Origin: Streptomyces glomeratus
GTDB lineage: Bacteria; Actinomycetota; Actinomycetes; Streptomycetales; Streptomycetaceae
Assembly: GCF_021462825.1 (NCBI RefSeq)
Contig: NZ_JAKEEB010000045.1
Coordinates: 1-38,848 of the forward strand
Direction of reading: 5' to 3'
DNA: 38,848 nucleotides
How positions within the stretch are numbered: the stretch's first letter is position 1; every line of letters starts with the position of its first letter. Positions 24,281 to 34,700 of this stretch are shown one piece after another. The translations under genes were made by a program, and so were the position numbers. The notes under the pieces are model-generated. The model was not told the origin of the DNA. It searched no databases and saw only the letters and a program-made list of their open reading frames with translations.

Positions 24281-24829
24281 TTTCCCCCCAGCGTTCGATG
24301 CAGAATCATTTCCCGCAGAGGATGACGCGCAACCGCTCCGTCTGATCCATTCCCGCGACACGTCAGCTGTACGCGCACCCAGGTGGTACCGGCACCGCTG
24401 AGGCACAGCTTGCGAAGGTGGCGACGGGGCGGGCCCGTCACTCCCGCGACGTGGCCAGCCACGTCGCAGTCGTCGGCTACGAGGCTGGCTCCGGCCGGCT
24501 CACCGTGGCCGGCGACCTCAGCAGACGGCACCGGCAGCGGCGCCCCCGATGTCCGCCCGACCCCAGCCTGTTGCTGCAGGGATCGTGTCCTTCGCTGGTC
24601 GTTCGCATTACCTGGGGTCTGACCTCTCAGCCTCTGCGGCCGAGACGACGGGCGGTGTGTCTCTTTCAACGAGCGGCAGAGTGACGGGATCTGACGTCCT
24701 GGCTGGGCTCAGAGGTTGGTGTTGGCCCGTAACTCCCGCCTAATACGGTCCTCTTCACTCTCTTCGTGCAATCCGGGATGGTTCCCCGCATGACGCTCGA
24801 CGGTATTGACCAGCGCGTCCGACCCACAC
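24281..24829. other. Intergenic region before the LamG-RHS locus
   Basis: About 550 nt with no convincing gene. A plus-strand frame around 24418-24560 contains GYEAGSGRLTVAGDLS but lacks a start and family. GC rises back to the general level in this stretch. It should contain the promoter of the LamG gene; the A-rich patch at 24847-24860 within the proposed 5' coding region is unusual for this genome and could also be promoter sequence if translation begins later. Confidence 0.35.
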
Positions 24830-27800
24830 ATGATCACCACAGCTGTTAAGAAAAAACTAAGAGAATGGGTGGGTGTGTTGACGCACAGACGTCGGCGCCA
24901 CTGGCGCCGGGCGATCGGGAGCGGCGCGATAGCCGTCGCTCTCCTGGGGGGTGCGTTTCCGGCGACCGGGGCCGCGGCGGCCCCGGCGTTCGCCGATGAG
25001 GGAGGGACCTCGGCAGCGGCCGATCACACTCCGGAGTCGGAGGCCAGCGCCCTCGCGGCGAAGACCGGTGAGCGCGTGGAGGTGACGGCGAAGACCACCG
25101 AGTCCGCGCAGCTGTTCGCCAACCCGGACGGCACCTTCACCCAGGAGATGAACGCGGCCCCGGTCCGCGCCCAGGAGGACGGCGGCCGCTGGGCCGCCAT
25201 CGACACCACCCTCGTGCGTGAGGCCGACGGCACCGTGATGGCCAGGAACACCACGGCGGACGTCACCTTCTCGGGCGGCGGCAGCGGCAGCGCACTGGTC
25301 ACGCTGGAGGACAACGGGCACCAGTTGAAGCTCGGCTGGCCCAGCGCGCTCCCCGCGCCCCGCCTCGACGGCGCCACCGCCACCTACGCCGACGTCCTCC
25401 CGGACGTCGACCTGCGACTGACCGCGCTGAGCACCGGCTACACGTCCATGCTCGTGGTCAAGACCGCTCAGGCGGCGCAGAACCCGGCGCTCGCGACGAT
25501 CAGGATGACCACTTCCGGTGCCGGCCTGGACATCGCCCCGACGAGTGACGGCGGTTTCGTGGCGCGCGACGGCGACGGCACTCCGGTCTTCGAGAGCCCG
25601 GCGGGCCGGATGTGGGACTCGGCAGGTGATACCGCGGACGCCGACGCAGCGGGCGTCACCACGCAGTTCGCCCGCACCGCCCCGGCCGGCACCCAGGCCG
25701 ACACCGAGCCCACGCCGGCCGCGCCCGTCCCGCTGCCCGCCGCCGGAGGCGAGCCGGCTCCCACGGAGGGGCCCGGCAGCGGTGACGCGGCGGCCGACCT
25801 CCCACTCAAGGTGACCGGCACCACGCTGGAGATCACCCCGGACCCGGCCCTGCTGCACGGCGCGGACACGGTTTTCCCGCTGTACATCGACCCGCCGACC
25901 AAGGGCATCTCCCTGGGCGACTGGACGGCGCTGGCCTCCAATGGCACCAAGTACTGGAAGTTCAGCGGGGACAAGGGCGTGGGGCGCTGCTCCAACTACG
26001 CCGGCTACCTTTGCTCGAGCAGCCCGTACACCCAGCGCATGTACTTCGAGTACCCGCTGTCGTCGATCCACGGCAAGAAGATCCTGGACGCGACGTTCGA
26101 GGTGTACATGGTGTGGTCGTTCACCTGTGACGCGCACTTGTACGACCTGAGCCACGTGACCAAGGGCATCTCCGACAGCACCACCTGGTCGACCCGGCCC
26201 ACTGCGGACGACCTGATGGGCGACCGGTGGGTGTCCTACGGGCGGGGCTCCCTGTGTAACCCCTCGCAGCCGGCGAACTGGGTGCGCTTCAGCGACAACG
26301 TGTCCGGCGGGGAGACCAACGAGAACCTGACGCCGACCCTCGCGGCCCACGCTGCGAACAAGTCGCCGCAGATCACCTTCTCGTTGACCGCGCACGACGA
26401 GTCCGACGCGGGCGCCTGGGCGCGGTTCCGCAACGATGCGAAGCTGTCGGTGACGTACGTCTCCTACCCGGACAAGCCGACTTCGTACGGTGTGCAGCAG
26501 GGCACCACCGGGCGGGCCTGCAACGCCTCCTCGCTGCCCTTCGCCACCAGCGACACCTCGCCGAAGATGCTCGCCACGGTGCAGTCGGTGGACGGCAGCC
26601 AGGCCCAGTTGCGCGCCGATTTCGAGGTGTGGAAGGCCGACGGCTCCAGCCGCGTGTGGACCGCGAACTCGCCGAGCGGCGCCTGGGTGGCCGACAACGC
26701 CGTCCGTGACGCGTCCACCAGCACGCTGACGGCGCAGACGGACTACCGGATGCGCGTCAAGACACAGGCGTACTACGTCACGGACCGCGGGGACTCCGGT
26801 GTCCTGGACTCGGACTGGTCGTCCTGGTGCTACTTCCGTGTCGACACCGACTCGCCGCCGCCCCCGGTGATCACCAGTGCCGACGGCGTCTACCAGCCGG
26901 CCGACACCTACCCGGCCGCGGGCGGTGTGGGCACCCCCGGCAAGTTCACTTTCACCCCTGCGGACACCAACCCCACCACGGCCGGCATCCAGTCCGACGT
27001 CGTCAGCTACAAGTGGAAGCTGAACAGCGGCGCGCTCTCCTCGCCGATCAACGTGGCCGCGGGCACGGCCACCACTTTGGCGATCACCCCGAACCAGGCC
27101 GGTGAGAACACCATCCAGGTGTGGGGCTACGACGCGGCCGGCCACAGCTCGCTCACCGGCTACTACAGCTTCCTGGTCAAGGGTGCCGAGCTGCCTTCGG
27201 GGATCTGGCACCTGGACAACGCCCTCGCCGACGCCACCACCGCGACCCAGCATCCGCTGACCAACTCGGGGGCCACTTGGGACACCCTGGCCCGCAGCGG
27301 CTCCGGCGCGGCAAAGCTGAACGGCACGACGGCCTACCTGTCCACCTCTGGCGCGGTCTTGGACACCACCAAGTCCTTCACCGTCTCGGCCTGGGCTCGG
27401 CTGACGAAGAACGACGTCAACTACACCGTCCTGTCCCAGGCGGGCACCAGCGCCTCCGGGTTCCAGCTGTACTACTCGAGCTCCTACAAGGCCTGGATCT
27501 TCAACCGTCACCAGACGGACGTCGTCAACCCCGCCATCACCCGCTCGATCGGCACCAAGCCGCCGGTCCTGAACGCGTGGACCCACCTGGCGGGCGTCTA
27601 CGACGCGGCGAACCAGACCATCCAGCTCTACGTCAACGGTGTCCCGCAGGGCGACCCGGTGGCGTTCACCACCCCGTGGAAGGCGTCCGGCAACTTCCAG
27701 ATCGGGCGGCTGTGGTACGACGGCGCCGGCCGGGAGAACTTCGCCGGAACCATCGACGAGGTGAAGGTGTGGTCCCGCGCCCTCGCGGACACCGAGGTCA

Positions 27801-28621
27801 CCCATGACGCCTGGCTGGAGGACGAGGACCTGAGTGACGGCACGGCTGGCGACCCGGTCCCGGCGCTCGTCGCCAAGTGGGACGCCACCGACATGGCGAA
27901 CGCCACCGGCACCACCGTGAAGGACACGAGCGGCTTCGGCCGGAACCTCACCTTGAACGGGGCGACGCTCACCCAGGTCACCACCGGTGACCCGGACATC
28001 GGCGAAGAGGTCACGACCACGCAGACGATGACCCTGAATGGCACCACCGCCTCCGCCACCGCCACCGGCCCGATCGTCGATGACACCGGCTCGTTCACTG
28101 CGACCGCCTGGGTCACGCTGGACCCGGCCAAGTTCACTGACACCACCAAGGCGTACGCGGTGCAGGTGTTCGGCCAGTCCGGCACCAGCCAGTCCTCCTG
28201 GGGCGTCTGGTACGAGCAGCCGGCCGGCAGCACCCAGGGCCGCTGGACGTTCGGCCGTCCCGACAAGGACGGCACCGGCGCGGTCTGGACCACCAACGCC
28301 TCCACCGCGTTCACCACGGCTCAGCTGGGCGTGCCGGTCATGCTGACGGTCGTCTACGACGCCCAGGCGACGGCCGACGCCGTCGACACCTCCAAGCTCG
28401 GCGCGCTCAAGCTGTACGTCGACAGCGCGCAGATGGGCGACGACGACGGCGTGTCGTACCCGGCTCCCTGGCAGGGCGGCGGGGCGTTCGAGATCGGCCG
28501 GGCGAAGATCAACGGCGCCGCCGCGCGCTACTTCCCCGGGACGATCGACAGCGTCCGCGTCTGGGCCGGAGCCACCTCCACCGACACCATCGCCAACCGG
28601 CGCAACGCCGAGCAGCGGTAG
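24830..28621 (+). CDS. Secreted LamG/DNRLRE-domain protein preceding the RHS toxin
   Basis: About 1263 residues. An Arg-rich n-region (THRRRRHWRRA) and hydrophobic AIAVALLGGAFPATGAAAAP with AFA form a Sec-type signal peptide. The N-terminal region (to about 320) resembles the lead-in found in Streptomyces wall or RHS-associated proteins. A DNRLRE-like beta domain follows (YFEYPLSSIHGKKILDATFE, DSTTWSTRP), then Fn3-like linkers, then two LamG/concanavalin-type jelly rolls (GSGAAKLNGTTAYLSTSGAV to GTIDEVKVWSRAL, and MTLNGTTASATATG to FPGTIDSVRVWAG). LamG domains bind sugars or proteins, so it may display or deliver the toxin encoded next. The start is uncertain: ATG 24830, or GTG 24869 or 24875 just before the Arg-rich segment. 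A strong hairpin follows its stop. Confidence 0.85.
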   Translation: MITTAVKKKLREWVGVLTHRRRRHWRRAIGSGAIAVALLGGAFPATGAAAAPAFADEGGTSAAADHTPESEASALAAKTGERVEVTAKTTESAQLFANPDGTFTQEMNAAPVRAQEDGGRWAAIDTTLVREADGTVMARNTTADVTFSGGGSGSALVTLEDNGHQLKLGWPSALPAPRLDGATATYADVLPDVDLRLTALSTGYTSMLVVKTAQAAQNPALATIRMTTSGAGLDIAPTSDGGFVARDGDGTPVFESPAGRMWDSAGDTADADAAGVTTQFARTAPAGTQADTEPTPAAPVPLPAAGGEPAPTEGPGSGDAAADLPLKVTGTTLEITPDPALLHGADTVFPLYIDPPTKGISLGDWTALASNGTKYWKFSGDKGVGRCSNYAGYLCSSSPYTQRMYFEYPLSSIHGKKILDATFEVYMVWSFTCDAHLYDLSHVTKGISDSTTWSTRPTADDLMGDRWVSYGRGSLCNPSQPANWVRFSDNVSGGETNENLTPTLAAHAANKSPQITFSLTAHDESDAGAWARFRNDAKLSVTYVSYPDKPTSYGVQQGTTGRACNASSLPFATSDTSPKMLATVQSVDGSQAQLRADFEVWKADGSSRVWTANSPSGAWVADNAVRDASTSTLTAQTDYRMRVKTQAYYVTDRGDSGVLDSDWSSWCYFRVDTDSPPPPVITSADGVYQPADTYPAAGGVGTPGKFTFTPADTNPTTAGIQSDVVSYKWKLNSGALSSPINVAAGTATTLAITPNQAGENTIQVWGYDAAGHSSLTGYYSFLVKGAELPSGIWHLDNALADATTATQHPLTNSGATWDTLARSGSGAAKLNGTTAYLSTSGAVLDTTKSFTVSAWARLTKNDVNYTVLSQAGTSASGFQLYYSSSYKAWIFNRHQTDVVNPAITRSIGTKPPVLNAWTHLAGVYDAANQTIQLYVNGVPQGDPVAFTTPWKASGNFQIGRLWYDGAGRENFAGTIDEVKVWSRALADTEVTHDAWLEDEDLSDGTAGDPVPALVAKWDATDMANATGTTVKDTSGFGRNLTLNGATLTQVTTGDPDIGEEVTTTQTMTLNGTTASATATGPIVDDTGSFTATAWVTLDPAKFTDTTKAYAVQVFGQSGTSQSSWGVWYEQPAGSTQGRWTFGRPDKDGTGAVWTTNASTAFTTAQLGVPVMLTVVYDAQATADAVDTSKLGALKLYVDSAQMGDDDGVSYPAPWQGGGAFEIGRAKINGAAARYFPGTIDSVRVWAGATSTDTIANRRNAEQR

Positions 28622-28632
28622 CGGCAAGGACA

Positions 28633-28663
28633 GGGCAGGACGGGCTGATCCCCCGTCCTGCCC
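28633..28663 (+). terminator. Rho-independent-like terminator between LamG and RHS genes
   Basis: A 12-bp perfect stem: GGGCAGGACGGG at 28633-28644, loop of 7 nt, CCCGTCCTGCCC at 28652-28663. It is followed by a pyrimidine- and T-rich tract beginning CTTCTTTTCCTCTCTTC (28673-28689) that continues to about 28730. It should end or attenuate LamG transcripts before the RHS gene. Confidence 0.75.
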
Positions 28664-28737
28664 CGCCCTGCCCTTCTTTTCCTCTCTTCATCGCTGTTTT
28701 CTCTGTTTTCTCCCTTTCCGACAACCGGGATATCACC

Positions 28738-31700
28738 GTGTCTTCATCACCTTTCCGCAGACGCGTGCCAGGGGCGGTCGTCCGCCGCTGGCTCGGTCGT
28801 GGCGGACTCGTAATCTCCCTCTCCCTGCTGCCGCAGGTGGTCGTGCCCTCGGGCTACGACTTCGCGGCGCAGGCCCAGTCAGCGGCGGCCCGCAAGCTGG
28901 AACACCGGCCCGACGCGAAGATCGACAAGGTGGGCGTGCTCAAGCCCGGCACGTCCAAGGCGCCCAAGGACAAGGCCGCCCCGGCCGTCACGCAGACGCG
29001 TCAGCGGCTGAAGCGGACCGCCTGGCCGACGGCCGCGAAGGTGACGGCGAAGGTCCCGGCGAGCGGCGGCCCGGCCTCGGTGAACGTCGGCGGGCTCGGC
29101 GTCAAGCTGGCCCAGGCGCCCGCGGCCCAGCAGCCGAAGTCGGCGAGGGCGAAGGCCACCGGCCCCGCCGAGCAGGTGAGGCTGAGCGTCCACGCCCAAG
29201 CGGCCGCGCGGAAGGCGGGCGTCAACGGCGTCCTGCTCACCCTGGCCCCGGCCACCGGTGACAAGCTGCGGGTCTCCCTCGACTACTCGTCCTTCAAGGA
29301 CGTCTACGGCGGTAACTTCGGCCCCCGGCTGCGCCTGGTCAGGCTCCCCGCGTGTGCGCTGACCACTCCACAGAAGAAGGCGTGCCGCACCCAGACCCCG
29401 GTGGCGGACGCGGACAACGACGCCGCGTCCCAGAGGGTTACGGGCACCGTCGCCACCCGCGCCCCGATGCTGCTGGCGGCCACCGCCGACAGCTCCGGCG
29501 GCGGCAGCGACTACGGCGCCACCCCCCTGTCCCCGACCGCGACCTGGGAGGCCGGCGGCAGCACGGGTGACTTCACCTGGACCTACCCGCTGCGGGTCCC
29601 CCCGGCGACGGCGGGCCCGTCCCCGAACCTGTCGATCTCCTACAACTCCGCCTCGGTGGACGGCCGTACGGCCGGGGAGAACAACCAGACCTCGGTGATC
29701 GGCGAAGGCTTCTCGATGACCGAGTCCTACATCGAGCGCAAGTACGCCTCCTGCAAGGACGACGGGCAGACCGGCAAGGGCGACCAGTGCTGGAAGTACG
29801 CCAACGCCACGCTCGTCCTCAACGGCAAGGCCGTGGAGCTGGTCAACACCTGTGCGGACAAGGCCGCCTGTGACACCGCCGCGCTGTCGCAGGCGTCCGG
29901 CGGCAGCTGGAAGGTGAAGAACGAGGACGGCTCCCGCGTCGAGCACCTGACCGGAGCCACCGGCAACGGCGACGACAACACCGAGTACTGGAAGGTCACG
30001 GACGCCTCCGGCACCCAGTACTTCTTCGGCAAGCACCGCCTGCCCGGCTGGAGCGACAAGGGCACAGCGGACACCAGCGACGATGACCCGGTCACCAACT
30101 CCGTGTGGACGATGCCGGTCTTCGGCGACGACTCCGGTGAGCCCTGCTACAAGTCCACCGGTTTCGCCGACTCCTTTTGTACGCAGGCCTGGCGCTGGAA
30201 CCTTGACTACGTCGTGGACACCCACGGCAACGCCTCCACGTACTGGTACACCAAGGAGACGAACTACTACTCCAAGAACGCCGACACCACCGTCAACGGC
30301 ACCGGCTACATCCGCGGCGGCTACCTCAACCGCATCGACTACGGCCTGCGCAGCGACCTGATCTACACCAAGCCCGCCGCCCAGCAGGTGCGTTTCACGT
30401 ACGCCGAGCGCTGCCTGACCTCGTGCACGAGCCTGACGTCGACGACGAAGGCGAACTGGCCGGACGTGCCGTACGACATGATCTGCGCGGCCAACACCAA
30501 GTGCACCACGCAGATCGGTCCGGCGTTCTTCACCCGCAAGCGCCTGACCGACGTCACCACCTCGGTGTGGACCGGCAGCGGCACCACCCAGCGGGACGTC
30601 GACACCTGGCATCTGGAGCAGGACTTCCCCGACACCGGTGACGCCTCCTCGCCGAGCCTGTGGCTGAAGTCCATCCAGAACACCGGCAAGGCCAACAGCA
30701 CCGCGGCCCAGCTCCCGCCGGTCGTCTTCGGCGGCATCCAGCTGGCCAACCACGTCGAGGGCAGCGGCCCGGACACCCTGCGCTACATCAAGTGGCGCGT
30801 GCGCACCATCAAGACCGAAACCGGCTCGACCATCACCGTCAACTACTCCGACCCCGACTGCATCTGGGGCTCCAGCATGCCGGCGGACATCGACAAGAAC
30901 ACCCGCCGCTGCTTCCCGGTGAAGTGGTCCCAGTCCGGCGCGACCCCGGTCACCGACTGGTTCCACAAGTACGTCGTCACCTCCACCTTCCAGGACGACC
31001 CCTACGGCCACGGCGACACCGGTGAGACGTACTACGACTACCAGGGCGGCGCCGGCTGGGGCTACGCCGACGATGAGGGCCTGACCAAGACCTCCAACCG
31101 CACCTGGTCGCAGTGGCGCGGCTACGGCAAGGTCGTGGAGACCTCCGGCGACACCGAGGGCCCGCGTTCGAAGAAGTCCACCCTCTACATGCGCGGCCTG
31201 AACGGCGAGAAGGAACTCGACGGCACTCCCCGCGTGGAGAAGGTCACCGACTCCACCGGCACCGCGATCGACGACGCCCGCCAGCTGTCCGGCTTCGTCC
31301 GCGAGACCATCGTCTACAACGGCACGGACGAGGTCAGCGGCACCATCAACACCCCCTGGTCGTACCGGACCGGCAGCCACACCTACAGCTGGGGCACCAC
31401 CGAGTCCTGGATCGTCCAGCCCGGTGAGACCGCCACCCGCACCAAGACCTCCACCGGCAACCGCACGGTCCACCAGAAGACCACGTACGACACCACGTAC
31501 GGCATGCCGATGACCGTCGAGGACAGCGGCGACACCGCCAAGACCGGCGACGAGACCTGCACCCGCACCAGCTACGCCCGCAACACGACGGACTGGCTGG
31601 TGAACAAGGTCAGCCGCGTCGAGGTCTACTCCGTCGGCTGCACGGCCATTCCGACGGTCCCTGGCGACGTCATCTCCGACGCCACCACGGCCTACGACAG

Positions 31701-34700
31701 CCAAGCGGTCGGTGTGGCGCCCACCAAGGGCGACATCACCGCTACCTACCGGGTCGCGAGCTACGACCCGGTGACCAAGGCATCCATCTACCAGCAGGTC
31801 TCCGGCACCACCTTCGACAAGCTGGGCCGCCCGCTCACCGAGACCAACACCCTGGGCCGCACGGTCAAGACGACCTACGTCCCCGACGACACCAGCTACG
31901 GACCGCTGACGTCGAAGACCACCACCGACCCCAAGCTGTACACCTCCACCACCGAGGTCGATCCGGCATGGGGCACGGCCACCAAGACCACCGACGCCAA
32001 CGGCAACGTCACCGAGTGGTCCCTGGACGCGCTCGGCCGTGTGCGCTCGGTCTGGAAGCCGGACCGCTCCCGCGCGCTCGGCGACGCGGCCACCCTGGTC
32101 TACGGGTACAGCATCAACAACGACAAGGAGACCTGGGTCCGCACCGACGCCCTCAAGGCCGACGGACAGACCTACAACAGCTCCTACGAGATCTTCGACT
32201 CGCTCCTGCGCTCCCGCCAGAAGCAGGTCCCCGCGCCGAACGGCGGCCGAGTGATCTCCGAGACGCTGTACGACGACCGCGGCCTGGCCTACATCACCAA
32301 CGACCAGGTCCACGACAACCTCGCCCCGTCGGGCACCCTGGCCAACACCTTCCCCGGCTCCGTTCCCGCCTCCACCGAGACGGTCTACGACGCCGCCGGT
32401 CGCGCCACCGAGTCGATCTTCCGGGTCTACGACCAGGAGAAGTGGCGCACCAAGACCGACTACCAGGGCGACCGCACCGCCGTCACCGCCGCCGAGGGCG
32501 GCACCGGCACCCTGAGCATCACCGACGCCCGCGGCCGGATCGTCGAGCGCCGTGAGTACGGCGGCCCCGTCCCGACCGGCACGGACTACACCCGCACCCT
32601 CTTCGAACACGACCCATCCGGCCGGCTGACGAAGATGACGGGCCCGGACAACGCCGCCTGGTCCTACGGCTACGACCTGCGCGGCCGCAAGACCACCTCC
32701 ACCGACCCCGACAAGGGCACCGTCACCACCACCTACAACGACGCCGACCAGCCGGTGACCACCACCACGACCCTGCAGCAGGTCACCCGCACGCTGATCA
32801 CCGACTACGACGAGCTCGGCCGCAAGATCGGCACCTGGGACGGCGTGAAGGACAACGCCCACCAGCTCACCAAGTTCACCTACGACTCCCTCGCCAAGGG
32901 ACAGGTGACCGCGGCCATCCGGTACGTCGGAGGCACCACCGGCAAGATCTACTCCCAGGTCGTCACCGGCTACGACAGCCTCGGCCGTCCCAAGGGCACC
33001 AAGACCGTCATCGCCGCCAGCGACCCCCTGGTCGCCGCGGGCGCGCCGCAGACCTTCACCACCTCCACCGTCTACAACATCGACGGCACCGTGCAGTCCA
33101 CGTCGATGCCCGCGGTGGCCGGCCTGCCCGCCGAGACCGTCACCAACACCTACAACAGCCTCGGCATGCTCACCGGCACCGACGGCATGACCGACTATGT
33201 CCAGAACATCGGCTACTCCCCGTACGGTGAGATCGAGGAGACCCGCCTCGGCACCTCCACGGCCGCCAAGCAGCTCCAGATCCTCAACCACTACGAGGAC
33301 GGCACCCGCCGCCTGTCCAACATGCACACGGTCGACCAGACCAACGCCGGCTACACCAGCGACGTCGACTACGTCTACGACGCCACCGGCAACATCAAGT
33401 CGATCACCGACAAGGCAGGCGGCAAGGACACCCAGTGCTTCGCCTACGACGGCTACCGCCGCCTGACCGACGCCTGGACCCCGTCGTCCAACGACTGCAC
33501 CACCGCCCGCTCGGCGACCGCGCTCGGCGGCCCGGCCCCGTACTGGACCACCTGGACCTACAAGCCCGGCGGCCTGCGCGACACCCAGGTCGAGCACAAG
33601 GCCACCGGTGACACCGCGACCGCCTACGGCTACCCGGCCGTCAACGCCACCGGCGGCGGCCAGCCGCACAGCCTGACCTCGCTCACCGTCAACGGCGGCA
33701 CGGCCAAGTCCCTGACGTACGACGAGCAGGGCAACACCACCAAGCGATACGGCACCACCGGTATCGCGCAGAGCCTCACTTGGGACATCGAGGGAGAGCT
33801 CGTCCGCCTCACGGAGGGCACCAAGACCACCGACTACCTCTACGACGCCAACGGCGATCTCCTGATCCGCCGCGGCACCGACAAGACCGTCCTCTACCTG
33901 GCCGGCCAGGAACTCCACTACGACACGGGCGCCAACAAGTTCACCGCCCAGCGCTACTACGCGGCCGGTGACGTCACCGCCGTGCGCACGGAGACCAGCC
34001 TGTCCTGGATGGTCGACGACCACCACGGAACCGCCTCGATGACGGTGGACGCCACCACCCAGGCCATCACCCGCCGCTACACCAAGCCCTTCGGCGAGAC
34101 CCGCGGCCCGACACCCTCGCTGTGGCCCGACGATAAGGGCTTCCTCGGCAAGCCCGTCGACTCCGGCACCGGCCTGATCCACGTCGGTGCCCGTGAGTAC
34201 GACCCGACCACCGGACGGTTCCTCTCGGTCGACCCGGTCCTGGTCCCCGAGGACCACGAGTCCATGAACGGCTACGCCTACGCCAACAACACCCCCGTCA
34301 CCAAGACCGACCCGACCGGTCTGCGGCCCCTCACGGACTGCGAGAACGGGTGCAGCGACGGCAAGGGCGGCTCCTACCGCGCCTGGTACACCCCAAGCGC
34401 CAGTGGAGGGTGGGTCTACCACACCACCCAGACCTACACGACCCAGGTCCCTGGCACGTCCGACACGTACATCAGCGCCACGGTGACCACCCGCGCCGGC
34501 CGGACGACCGCCGTCGACGTCGCCGTCTTCAAGAAGCCGAGTTTCAAGAAGGGGCCGAACCCCGAACCGGAGCGCAAGGAGGGCAAGAAGAGCAAGGTTA
34601 TGGACCTCTCCGCGCAGGAGCTGGTCATGCTGTGGGCGAAGGGCGGACCGTCCGAGGTCACCCTGCCTCCGGACGGCGAGTTCGTCCGCCAGCTGCGCAC

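Noticed and set aside
24857..28627. A 1256-codon minus-strand open frame opposite the LamG gene
   Set aside because: Same kind of shadow; no motif and extreme Arg/Gly/Val bias, while the plus strand has recognisable LamG and DNRLRE domains.
28673..28730. Pyrimidine tract before the RHS gene as a separate regulatory RNA
   Set aside because: It is adequately explained as the tail of the terminator; no second stem or conserved structure was visible.
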